From assembly GCF_020103725.1 (NCBI RefSeq), contig NZ_JAHXBG010000041.1:1-64000 (forward strand): a stretch of 64,000 nucleotides of DNA. Direction: 5' to 3'. The notes beneath the pieces are model-generated. The model did no database searches, was not told the origin of the DNA, and was given only the letters and a program-made list of their open reading frames with translations. Below, in pieces: positions 24,842 to 32,297 of the stretch; the first letter of the stretch is position 1; every line of letters begins with the position of its first letter. The stretch is from Hyalangium gracile. Its GTDB lineage: Bacteria; Myxococcota; Myxococcia; Myxococcales; Myxococcaceae. Position numbers and translations under genes: made by a program.

Positions 24842-25069
24842 ATGACCATGCGAAACATTCCGATTCCCGCCGCGGTGGTATGCCTTCTGTCACCCCTGCT
24901 CGCGCTCGCCCAGGCCGGGATGGGCCCGACCGACAATCAGGTCGTCGCCCAGAGTCCAGCGACCTGGTACTGGCTCGCGGTCCTGGCCATCGCGGTGGTG
25001 GCCTTCATCGTGAGCACCGCCGTCATCTCACGCCGGAACTGGCCGCCTACGCGCCGGCGCGTCGTCTGA
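24842..25069 (+). CDS. Small membrane protein, 75 residues
   Basis: The ATG at 24842 is preceded by GGGAGAGAGG. The product has a signal peptide (about 1-23, LLALAQA) and a second hydrophobic helix (about 42-63, ending VSTAVISRR) followed by a short basic tail. A periplasmic loop of about 20 residues would lie between them. No family is recognised; it could be a small envelope-stress or assembly factor. Protein-like composition and a good ribosome site support it as real. Confidence 0.65.
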   Translation: MTMRNIPIPAAVVCLLSPLLALAQAGMGPTDNQVVAQSPATWYWLAVLAIAVVAFIVSTAVISRRNWPPTRRRVV

Positions 25070-25157
25070 GCCCGTCGGCCGTGGCCTGTCCGCCAGCAGG
25101 GCAGCCTGGCTCGGCTAGGGCAGGGAGGGGGTGATCCGCTGAGGCGTTGGCTTCATC

Positions 25158-26459
25158 ATGCGTTCCGTGAAGCTCGCCTGCACCGCCACCGTGCTGCTCC
25201 TGCTCCTGGGGGCCCCTTCGCGCGCGGAGGCCTTCGCGGTGGAGTGCCACCAGGCCCTCACCGGGGCCGCGCTGGACACGGCGCGAGGCTCGAAGGCGCG
25301 AGCCCTGCTCCAGGCCCACCGTGGCGCGGTGGTGCACGGCGCCACGGCCGAGGATCTCAACCTCCACGTGAAGTGGACCGGCTGGCACCACTTCTACTTC
25401 CCGGAGGGCTCGCTCGATACGGCGATCCGGCGGGCCTCGGACGCGCGGGTCCGCGAGCTCTGGGAAGAGGCGATGGAGGCCGCCCGTCACGGCGACCTGG
25501 AGCGTGCCTTCGATCGTGCGGGGCACCTCGCCCACCACGTGCAGGACATGGCCTCTCCGCCCCACGTGGTGCCGGTGAACCATGGCCTCACCGATCGCTT
25601 CGAGCGGTACGGTGTCCGCACCTCCCTGGCCCGAGCCCCGGTTCGCGACGTGGCGCCGCTGCCCGGCGATGAGGCGCAGCGGGCGCTCGCGAGGGAGACC
25701 CTGGCCGCGGTGCGCACCGAGTCCGTGAGCACCCCCCACGGGCCCATCCCCTGGAGCGCCTTCTGGGCCGAGCCCGAACGCCACGACGCCGGCACCTTCG
25801 GCCACTATGGCGCCGAGGCCGGCAACGCGTTCGGCGCCAACACCGTGCACTGGCACGGGCGCAGGTACCGGATCGCTCCCGCGGACTACTCGGCCTTCAT
25901 GGACGCCCGGGTCTCGAGCGCCGTCGCCTACACCCGAGCCTTTCTCGAGTGGGCGAGTGAGCGCTTCGCTGAGGCAGCCTCCGCCGAGCCCGTGGCGCTC
26001 AGGGGCTTCCGCCCCGCGCCGGAACTGTCCCTGCAGGTGCTGGGGGGTGTCACCCGGGACTCCCGAGGAACCACGCCCACTCTCGGCCTGCGTGCTGCGC
26101 TGCCCCTGCCACGCTCGCTGAAGCTGTCGGTCGACTGGACCCGCCGTGTGGGCGGCGCTGGGGCTTCCTCCGGGGCCGGGGGAGGCTCTCTCTCCGTGCT
26201 CTCGCCTCCGCTATGGGCGGCCCGGCCGGGGTACCCGCTGGGACTCGATCTGCGCGCCTGCGTGGGCGTCGGACTGTTCCCGTGGGAGGGGCAGCGGCGT
26301 GTCGGGCTCCCGCTCGGGCTGCGCGCGAACGCGTCACTGGGGCGCCCGTTCACCGTGAGCGCGGAGGTGCTCTACCAGGGCCTCAAGCCTCCCGACGCGG
26401 CCTGGGCGCATGGTGTCGCTTTCACCCTGGGCATGGGTCTGGCCTGGGGCGACCGGTAG
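25158..26459 (+). CDS. Secreted zinc-dependent phospholipase C-like protein with C-terminal barrel-like domain
   Basis: A 433-residue exported protein; the signal peptide covers residues 1-25 (SRAEA). The N-terminal domain has the scattered His/Asp ligands of the zinc phospholipase C / S1-P1 nuclease fold: VECHQALTGAAL, GWHHFYFPEG and GHLAHHVQDMASPPHVVPV (a HxxxD-type helix), then RFERYG. From about residue 285 the sequence changes to alternating strands (LSLQVLGGVT, LKLSVDWTRRV, RANASLGRPFTVSAEVLYQ) that look like an outer-membrane beta-barrel or lipid-facing sheet. This suggests surface display of the hydrolase. Phospholipid or nucleic-acid substrates are both possible. Confidence 0.75.
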   Translation: MRSVKLACTATVLLLLLGAPSRAEAFAVECHQALTGAALDTARGSKARALLQAHRGAVVHGATAEDLNLHVKWTGWHHFYFPEGSLDTAIRRASDARVRELWEEAMEAARHGDLERAFDRAGHLAHHVQDMASPPHVVPVNHGLTDRFERYGVRTSLARAPVRDVAPLPGDEAQRALARETLAAVRTESVSTPHGPIPWSAFWAEPERHDAGTFGHYGAEAGNAFGANTVHWHGRRYRIAPADYSAFMDARVSSAVAYTRAFLEWASERFAEAASAEPVALRGFRPAPELSLQVLGGVTRDSRGTTPTLGLRAALPLPRSLKLSVDWTRRVGGAGASSGAGGGSLSVLSPPLWAARPGYPLGLDLRACVGVGLFPWEGQRRVGLPLGLRANASLGRPFTVSAEVLYQGLKPPDAAWAHGVAFTLGMGLAWGDR

Positions 26460-26562
26460 TCTCGCCCTTCGCTGATGTGGGGCGCGGTGCGGCAGATCAC
26501 CGGAACGTCACGGATCAGGTGGTTCCGCGCGGATCCATTTTCAGGTATTTCCCTTCGCGCCC

Positions 26563-28302
26563 ATGACCCACTCCTCCCCCCCTCCTTCTCGCGACCAGGG
26601 CCGCCGTGGCGCCCTCGCGCTCGTCGGGGCCCTCTTCGCGGGCTCCCTGCTCGTCTACTCTGGCTGCGGCGATGACAAGCCGGCTGCCACCCAGTCGCCG
26701 GTTCGCGTCCAGCTGATCGCCTTCAACGACTTCCACGGCAACCTCGAGCCGCCCTCGGGAAGCAACGGGACGATCCGGGTGCCGACCGGCACCGATGGCG
26801 GCACCACGAACGTGAACGCGGGCGGCGCCAGCTTCCTGGCCCACCACATCAACAAGCTGCGTGAGGAGGATCCGGAGCACACGGTGGTCGTGTCGGCCGG
26901 AGATCTGATCGGCGCCTCGCCCCTGGTGTCCGGCATCTTCCACGACGAGCCCACCATCGAGCTGATGAACCAGATCGGGCTGGACATCAACTCGGTGGGC
27001 AACCACGAGTTCGACGACGGCCGCGACGAGCTGCTGCGCATGCAGAACGGCGGCTGCCACCCGGTGGATGGCTGCCAGGCCAGCGCGACCTTCGAGGGCG
27101 CGAAGTTCAAGTTCCTGTCGGCCAACGTCTTCACCAACGTGGGCCAGAAGACGACGCTCCTGCCGGCCTATGACATCCGCGAGTTCGACGGGGTGAAGGT
27201 GGGCTTCATCGGGATGACGCTGGAGGGGACCTCGAAGATCGTCAACCCGGCCGGCATCCAGGGCCTGACCTTCCAGGACGAGGCGGACACGGTCAACGAT
27301 CTGGTGCCGCAGCTCAAGGAGCAGGGTGTGGAGGCCATCGTGGTGATCATCCACGAGGGTGGTTATCCCACGGGCCTGTATGACGAGTGCCCTGGCATCT
27401 CGGGTCCCATCGTGGAGCTGGCCGAGCGGTTCGATGACGAGGTGGACGTGGTCGTCTCGGGCCACACGCACCAGGCCTACAACTGCATCATCGACAACAA
27501 GCGCGTCACCAGCGCGGCCAGCTTCGGGCGCGCCATCACCGACATCGATCTGGTGCTGGATCCCGTCTCGCACGACGTGATCGAGGCGAACGCGCGCAAC
27601 ATCGTCGTCACCCGCGACAACGCGAACAACACCGTGGACACCATGGTGCGTGGGTACGTCGCCAAGGCCACGCCCCTGGCCAGCCGCGTCATCGGCAATA
27701 CCTCCATGGCGCTGCAGGCGCCCGTGCGTCCGCTCCCGGCGGGCCAGTCCGGTGAGTTCCTGCTCGGCAACGTCATCGCGGACGCGATGCTGGCGGCCTC
27801 GAAGGACGAGGCGAAGGGTGGGGCGGTGATCGCCCTCCAGAACCCGGGTGGCGTGCGCGCGGACATCAACGCCGGGGAGATCTCCTATGGCGAGGTCTTC
27901 ACCGTGCAGCCCTTCGCCAACAACCTGACGACGCTGACGCTCACCGGCGCGGAGATCGAGGAGGTGCTGGAGCAGCAGTTCCCGCCGCACCAGACGAGCG
28001 GCAACACCCTGATCATGCAGGTGTCCGAGGGCTTCTCCTACACCTGGAAGGCTTCGGGCCCGGCCGGTGACAAGATCGACCCGGCCACCATCATGCTCAA
28101 CGGCGTGCCCCTGGATCCGACGGCGAGCTACCGCGTCACGGTGAACAACTTCATGGCCTCGGGTGGCGACTCCTACACGGCGTTCACCAAGGGGACGAAC
28201 GTGCTCACCGGCCCGATCGATGTCGACGCGGTCGAGGCCTACCTGCGCGCGAACAACCCTCTGACCCCGCCCGCGCTGGGCCGTATCAAGCGCGAGCCGT
28301 AG
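26563..28302 (+). CDS. UshA-like 5'-nucleotidase / metallophosphatase lipoprotein
   Basis: A 579-residue exported phosphatase of the bifunctional metallophosphatase/5'-nucleotidase family. The N-terminus is a Tat-neutral hydrophobic signal ending LLVYSGC, a plausible though not ideal lipobox. Metallophosphoesterase motifs run in order: FNDFHGN (DxH), SAGDLIG (GD), GNHEFDD (GNHE), an IIHEGGY His and SGHTHQAYN (GHTH). The C-terminal nucleotide-binding domain (about 370-570) shows NPGGVRADI and NNFMASGGDSY. It would release phosphate from periplasmic or extracellular nucleotides for scavenging. A strong hairpin follows directly after the gene. Confidence 0.93.
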   Translation: MTHSSPPPSRDQGRRGALALVGALFAGSLLVYSGCGDDKPAATQSPVRVQLIAFNDFHGNLEPPSGSNGTIRVPTGTDGGTTNVNAGGASFLAHHINKLREEDPEHTVVVSAGDLIGASPLVSGIFHDEPTIELMNQIGLDINSVGNHEFDDGRDELLRMQNGGCHPVDGCQASATFEGAKFKFLSANVFTNVGQKTTLLPAYDIREFDGVKVGFIGMTLEGTSKIVNPAGIQGLTFQDEADTVNDLVPQLKEQGVEAIVVIIHEGGYPTGLYDECPGISGPIVELAERFDDEVDVVVSGHTHQAYNCIIDNKRVTSAASFGRAITDIDLVLDPVSHDVIEANARNIVVTRDNANNTVDTMVRGYVAKATPLASRVIGNTSMALQAPVRPLPAGQSGEFLLGNVIADAMLAASKDEAKGGAVIALQNPGGVRADINAGEISYGEVFTVQPFANNLTTLTLTGAEIEEVLEQQFPPHQTSGNTLIMQVSEGFSYTWKASGPAGDKIDPATIMLNGVPLDPTASYRVTVNNFMASGGDSYTAFTKGTNVLTGPIDVDAVEAYLRANNPLTPPALGRIKREP

Positions 28303-28310
28303 GCTGATGC

Positions 28311-28339
28311 CGCTCCTCCGAGCCTGACTCGGAGGAGCG
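28311..28339 (+). terminator. Perfect 12-base hairpin between nucleotidase and MBL genes
   Basis: CGCTCCTCCGAG and CTCGGAGGAGCG pair perfectly around the loop CCTGA. It starts eight bases after the nucleotidase stop, so it is a strong terminator candidate, but no T-tract follows. Its right arm contains GGAGGAG, which is also the best ribosome site for the next gene (TTG at 28344, six bases on), so the hairpin may instead or also hide that site. Confidence 0.6.
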
Positions 28340-28343
28340 TGCC

Positions 28344-29888
28344 TTGGGGGCAATGCGGCTCACCCTGCATCGTGGCGTCAGCCTGGCGGTCCTGGCCTCG
28401 GCTCGGACCGAGGCGGAGCACCATGAGGACCTGGGGTGCAGCATCCAGGGGCCCGCCTCCAGGCCGGTGCGGCGAGCGCACGTCGCGTTGAAGCGACAGC
28501 TCGCGGTGCTGGGAGCGGAGCGCGCGCTGCGGGAGGCGCGCTCGCTGGTTCGCTGGCTGGAGGAGACCCCGCGCTACTCCGCGCTCTGTGAGGGGAAGAA
28601 GCGGCGCGCAGGGCGCAGGGTGCTGCGGCGCGAGGTGCTCTTCCCGGACGCGCGGCGCCATCAGCCTCGGGTGCTGCACCTGCGCCAGGAGCAGCTCGGG
28701 CTGGACGTCCCCGTGGGGCGGCAAGAGTGGCCGGCGATCGCTGACCTGTTCGCGACGCTCGCGCGGGGGGCCAGTCGGGCCGAGCTCCGAGCCCTCTCCG
28801 CGGCTCCCCTGGTGGGCGAGCTGATCTCCGACATGGCGGGGGCAGGGTGGCTGGTTCGCCACGAGGGGCCGATGGCGCTGCCCGTGCCCGGAGCGCTGTT
28901 CGTCGGCCACAACACGGTGCTCGTCGCGGGCCGAGAGGGGCGGGTCCTGGTGGATCCGTACTTCCGACCGATGAGCGGGATCGATCCGCCGGGCTATCCG
29001 CCGGTGCACCCGCGCGATCTGGGGCGGATCGACGCGGTGCTCATCACCCACTCCCATGGAGACCACTTCCACCTGGGCTCGCTGCTGCAGCTGCCGAGGG
29101 ACACTCGCGTCTTCGTCCCCGCGGTGGAGCGCGAGAGCCTCTTCTCCACGGACTGCGTGCTGCGGCTGACGCAGCTCGGCTTCACGCGCGTGGAGCCCCT
29201 GCGCTGGGGCGAGGAGCGTCAGGTGGCGGATGTCACCGTCCGCGCGCTGCCGTTCCATGGCGAGCAGCCGACCGATGAGCAGGGCCTCTATCCGGACCTC
29301 TTCAACGAGGGGAACACCTGGCTGGTGCGCACGCCGGGCTTCTCGGCGGCCTTCTTCGCGGATGCCGGGCACGACGTGCGGGGCGACATGCGCGGCGTCT
29401 GCCGCCGCGTTCGCGAGGAAGGCCCCGTGGACGTGCTGTTCTGTGGCGTGCGGGGCTTCAAGCTGAAGCCCCTCTTCTTCGGATTCACCACGCTGGATGC
29501 GTTCCTGGTCGACGTGCCGCGCGACGCACTCACCCGACCGCAGCAGCTCATGGCCGGGCCCGAGGAGGCGCTGGAGTTCGGGGAGCGGCTCGGCGCGCGT
29601 TGCGTCGTCCCGTGCGCCGACGGTGGAGCCCCGTGGTACTGGCGCGAGGGCATGGGCCCGCGCTACCCGGGCTATCCCGGCGAGCCCGTGAGCGGCGCCA
29701 GCACCCTGGACGAGAACCCGGACGCCGACCCCTATCCGGAGCGGCTGGAGCAGATCCACCGGCTGCGGAGGCGAGGCCCTCGGGCGCTGCTGCTCAGACC
29801 GGGAGAAGGCCTGCTTTGGCGAGGGAGGAAGGCGCCTGCGGTCGTGCGTCAGCCGGGGTTCATCTGGCCGTTCGGTGGGCCTCCGTGA
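28344..29888 (+). CDS. Metallo-beta-lactamase-fold hydrolase with winged-helix-like N-terminal segment
   Basis: Start is TTG at 28344 with GGAGGAG six bases upstream; ATG at 28353 is the alternative. The 514-residue product has the zinc motif THSHGDHFH (235-243) and later His and Asp residues (LPFHGEQP, FFADAGHD) of an UlaG/RomA-like MBL hydrolase. Residues 1-175 are extra. Within them, about 125-172 (WPAIADLFATLARGASRAEL to GELISDMAGAGWLV) resembles a small winged helix of the PqqD kind, used elsewhere to bind peptides. That part is by eye only. It ends three bases from the convergent sulfotransferase gene. No signal peptide, so cytoplasmic. Confidence 0.82.
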   Translation: MGAMRLTLHRGVSLAVLASARTEAEHHEDLGCSIQGPASRPVRRAHVALKRQLAVLGAERALREARSLVRWLEETPRYSALCEGKKRRAGRRVLRREVLFPDARRHQPRVLHLRQEQLGLDVPVGRQEWPAIADLFATLARGASRAELRALSAAPLVGELISDMAGAGWLVRHEGPMALPVPGALFVGHNTVLVAGREGRVLVDPYFRPMSGIDPPGYPPVHPRDLGRIDAVLITHSHGDHFHLGSLLQLPRDTRVFVPAVERESLFSTDCVLRLTQLGFTRVEPLRWGEERQVADVTVRALPFHGEQPTDEQGLYPDLFNEGNTWLVRTPGFSAAFFADAGHDVRGDMRGVCRRVREEGPVDVLFCGVRGFKLKPLFFGFTTLDAFLVDVPRDALTRPQQLMAGPEEALEFGERLGARCVVPCADGGAPWYWREGMGPRYPGYPGEPVSGASTLDENPDADPYPERLEQIHRLRRRGPRALLLRPGEGLLWRGRKAPAVVRQPGFIWPFGGPP

Positions 29889-29891
29889 GCT

Positions 29892-30896
29892 TCATGACGC
29901 ATCGGGGGGCCTCGCGGCCTCCAGCGCCTCGTAGGGTGGGCGCACCCACCGCTCCACCTGCTCGCGGGCGGCGGGCTTGAGCGTCTGCTGCTTGACGGCG
30001 GTGTCGTCCTGGAAGGGCAGCACGGGGTTCTTGGCATCCAAGAGCGCGGCCTCGCGCATGCGCTCGAGCTCCTCCGGCGTGAAGTCCACGCCCCAGTGCG
30101 CGGGCAGGCTGTTCAGCACGGCTCCCGGGAGCTGGCGATAGTGCACCAGGAGCGCCGGGCTGAGCCGCTCTCGCCAGGCGCTCAGGGCGGCCTCGCACAG
30201 GCGGCCGAGCACCCGCGCGCCGTACTCCTCGAGCGTCATCGTCTTCAGGGGCTCGGGCCCCAGTCCCAGCAGGCCCGGCTCGAGCACCCCAGGCAGCATG
30301 TGGGCGCCCTTGTGCCCCTGGTGCGAGGCCATGATCTCCACGGGATCCCGATAGAGGAAGATCCAGGGCACTCCGGGGAAGGCTCGCTGGAGGAGCGGAA
30401 GCTCCAGCACGTGCCAGGCGTCGAACTTGATGAACAGGTGCTGCTCCTCCGCCTGTCGCTGGCGCCCGAGCGCCGCCACGATGCCCCTCAGCCAGTCGAT
30501 GCGCTGGGCCTCCGTGACGCCGGGCACGCGCAGGTGCGCGCGCAGCACCGAGTCGATGGGGCCAGCCTCGGAGAGGACCACGTTGCGCGGGAGCGCGGCC
30601 AGCATCTGAGAGACCAGCGTCGACCCACAGCGCGACAGGTGGAAGATGAAGCCACGAGGCCGCAGCGATGGCTCGAGGCCGCTCGGCTCGAGCAGCGACT
30701 CGACGGGTGTCTGGGGGCGGAACAGCAGGGAGAACGGGTGGCGCAGGCAGCGCTCGATGGTCTCATCGAAGAAGGGCTCGGTGAGGCGCAGCCCTCGCAG
30801 GTGGCACCAGTCCACGAAGAAGCGGGAGTCCCTCGGGTAGAGCCGGATGGGAATCCACTCGGCGGAAGGGAGGGAGGTCTGCTCCAGCCCGCTCAT
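29892..30896 (-). CDS. Sulfotransferase family protein
   Basis: A 334-residue PAPS-dependent sulfotransferase-like protein. The 5'-phosphosulphate-binding loop FHLSRCGSTLVSQM (about 95-108) and the 3'-phosphate motif WIFLYRDPVEIMASH are clear, and the intervening helix KFDAWHVLELPLL fits the fold. The frame is open upstream, but the ATG at 30896 is fixed by an ATGA overlap with the hydroxylase stop codon (TGA 30895-30893), implying coupled translation. The C-terminal end (VDFTPEELERM) is normal helix. Sulphate acceptor is unknown; the coupled dioxygenase suggests both may act on one product. Confidence 0.88.
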   Translation of the reverse strand: MSGLEQTSLPSAEWIPIRLYPRDSRFFVDWCHLRGLRLTEPFFDETIERCLRHPFSLLFRPQTPVESLLEPSGLEPSLRPRGFIFHLSRCGSTLVSQMLAALPRNVVLSEAGPIDSVLRAHLRVPGVTEAQRIDWLRGIVAALGRQRQAEEQHLFIKFDAWHVLELPLLQRAFPGVPWIFLYRDPVEIMASHQGHKGAHMLPGVLEPGLLGLGPEPLKTMTLEEYGARVLGRLCEAALSAWRERLSPALLVHYRQLPGAVLNSLPAHWGVDFTPEELERMREAALLDAKNPVLPFQDDTAVKQQTLKPAAREQVERWVRPPYEALEAARPPDAS

Positions 30897-31708
30897 ACCC
30901 ACCTCTCCCGCCAGCTGCTTCGAGCCTCCTGGAGGACCGCCTGGAGCTCCTCGGCGGTGAAGGCGTGGCCCAGCTCCGCGCCCAGGCGCTGGGCGAGCTC
31001 GGCGAAGGCCTGGGGCTGCGGCGTCTCCAGGAGCTGACGCTGGAGCGCGGGCTCGGCCAGGACGCGCTGGATGAAGCGCTCCAGCTCCGCGCGGGCCACG
31101 GCGCGTGCGAAGAGCGCTCGCAGCCAGTCGTTCAGCACGCAGTCCACCACCAGGTGGACGCGGTCGGTGCTCCCCAGGTTCTCCACGCGGTGGGGCAGGT
31201 TGAAGTCGAGGTACCAGCACTCTCCCGTCCCGAAGGGGACGCGCTGGCCCGAGAGGTGGAACTCCACCTTCGGGTTGGTGGTGATGGGGATGTGGAGACG
31301 GACCTCTCCATCCTCGTAGCCCAGGTTGTAGTCGCGGTGCTCCTTGATCCGGGCGCCCGCGGCCAGCTTCAGCAGCCGCGCCGAGAGCAGGGGACACCCG
31401 AAGACGCTCAAGGCCTCGCGGACCGCGGGGCAGCGGTCGAGCATCGGAGTGTCGGCGAACGCGTCTCCCGCCGTGGGATCGGGGTAGAGCGCATTCGCCT
31501 TGCCGCCGACGGCGCGCAGGGCCACGCCGCTCCACTCGCCCTGGTAGTAGCCCTTGTTGAAGTGCGGCACCCAGTCCTCTGGAGCCAGCCGGTCAAGATC
31601 CTCTCGCAGGCGCGCCGTATCGAAGCGCAGCGGCAGCCGGAGCCGATCCGGGATGGAGGGGCCGGGCGCCCCCTCGTTCCGTGGAGTAAGCATTGAGCGA
31701 GGAAGCAT
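30893..31708 (-). CDS. Aspartyl/asparaginyl beta-hydroxylase family dioxygenase with Nif11-like C-terminus
   Basis: A 271-residue Fe(II)/2-oxoglutarate dioxygenase. GGAG five bases before the ATG at 31708 supports the start; MLTPRNEG at 31693 lacks a ribosome site. The double-stranded beta-helix part (about 25-200) has IKEHRDYNLGYEDG with the HxD metal ligands, HIPITTNP, and the second histidine with its neighbourhood in LPHRVENLG, then a 2-oxoglutarate-arginine candidate in DRVHLVVD. Residues 206-271 (RAELERFIQRVLAEPALQ, then GAELGHAFTAEELQAVLQ) resemble the Nif11 domain, better known as a leader of ribosomal peptide precursors. It overlaps the sulfotransferase start by four bases. Confidence 0.85.
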   Translation of the reverse strand: MLPRSMLTPRNEGAPGPSIPDRLRLPLRFDTARLREDLDRLAPEDWVPHFNKGYYQGEWSGVALRAVGGKANALYPDPTAGDAFADTPMLDRCPAVREALSVFGCPLLSARLLKLAAGARIKEHRDYNLGYEDGEVRLHIPITTNPKVEFHLSGQRVPFGTGECWYLDFNLPHRVENLGSTDRVHLVVDCVLNDWLRALFARAVARAELERFIQRVLAEPALQRQLLETPQPQAFAELAQRLGAELGHAFTAEELQAVLQEARSSWRERWV

Positions 31709-31820
31709 ACACTCCAGCGCCCGGGAAGGCCGGCCTTACGGCCAAGAGAGCAGTCGTGCGTTATAGAGACGCCACCGCCGCTCCGAGGCGGCCGTGGAGC
31801 AAGGAGAGGAGCGAGACCCC

Positions 31821-32243
31821 ATGGTGGACAAGCTGACGCTGAGCGATGCCGAGTGGCGCAAGCGCCTGACGCCCGAGGAGTACGACGTGCTGCGCAAGCA
31901 CGGCACCGAGCGCCCGGGCTCCGGATGCTTCCTGGGCACGAAGGACCCGGGCACCTACGTCTGCGCGGGCTGTGGCAATCCGCTGTTCAAGTCGGGGGTG
32001 AAGTTCGAGTCCGGCACGGGCTGGCCCTCCTTCACCCAGCCCATCACCCCGGACGCGGTGACGGAGTACCGGGACACCTCGTACGGGATGGTGCGGATCG
32101 AGGTGCGCTGCGGCCGCTGCGACGGCCACCTGGGGCACGTCTTCCCGGATGGCCCGCCGCCCACGGGGCTGCGCTACTGCATGAACTCGGTGGCGATGAA
32201 GCACGTGAAGGAAGGCCAGCCCATCGAGCTGGTGAAGGCCTAG
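31821..32243 (+). CDS. msrB: Peptide methionine-R-sulfoxide reductase
   Basis: Reduces methionine-R-sulfoxide in proteins with thioredoxin as electron donor. The 140-residue product has the zinc-binding CAGCG and [12 protein letters not shown] pairs, the [10 protein letters not shown] signature and the catalytic cysteine in RYCMNS near the C-terminus. GAGGAG nine bases upstream supports the ATG at 31821; a GTG at 31794 would add nine unlikely residues. No msrA is adjacent. A TTATAG candidate -10 box lies at 31761. It is divergent from the hydroxylase gene. Confidence 0.95.
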   Translation: MVDKLTLSDAEWRKRLTPEEYDVLRKHGTERPGSGCFLGTKDPGTYVCAGCGNPLFKSGVKFESGTGWPSFTQPITPDAVTEYRDTSYGMVRIEVRCGRCDGHLGHVFPDGPPPTGLRYCMNSVAMKHVKEGQPIELVKA

Positions 32244-32275
32244 GCCGTCCTCTCCCGCGCCTGACGGCCGTGGGG

Positions 32276-32297
32276 GCCGGAGCGTTCCTGCTCCGGC
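32276..32297. terminator. Bidirectional hairpin between msrB and lipoprotein gene
   Basis: GCCGGAGC and GCTCCGGC pair perfectly around the loop GTTCCT. The right arm ends next to the stop of the convergent lipoprotein gene, so one hairpin would serve both transcripts. Confidence 0.6.

Noticed and set aside
28344-31708. Complete RiPP gene cluster
   Set aside because: No precursor peptide, transporter or protease was recognised, so calling it a biosynthetic cluster would overstate the evidence.
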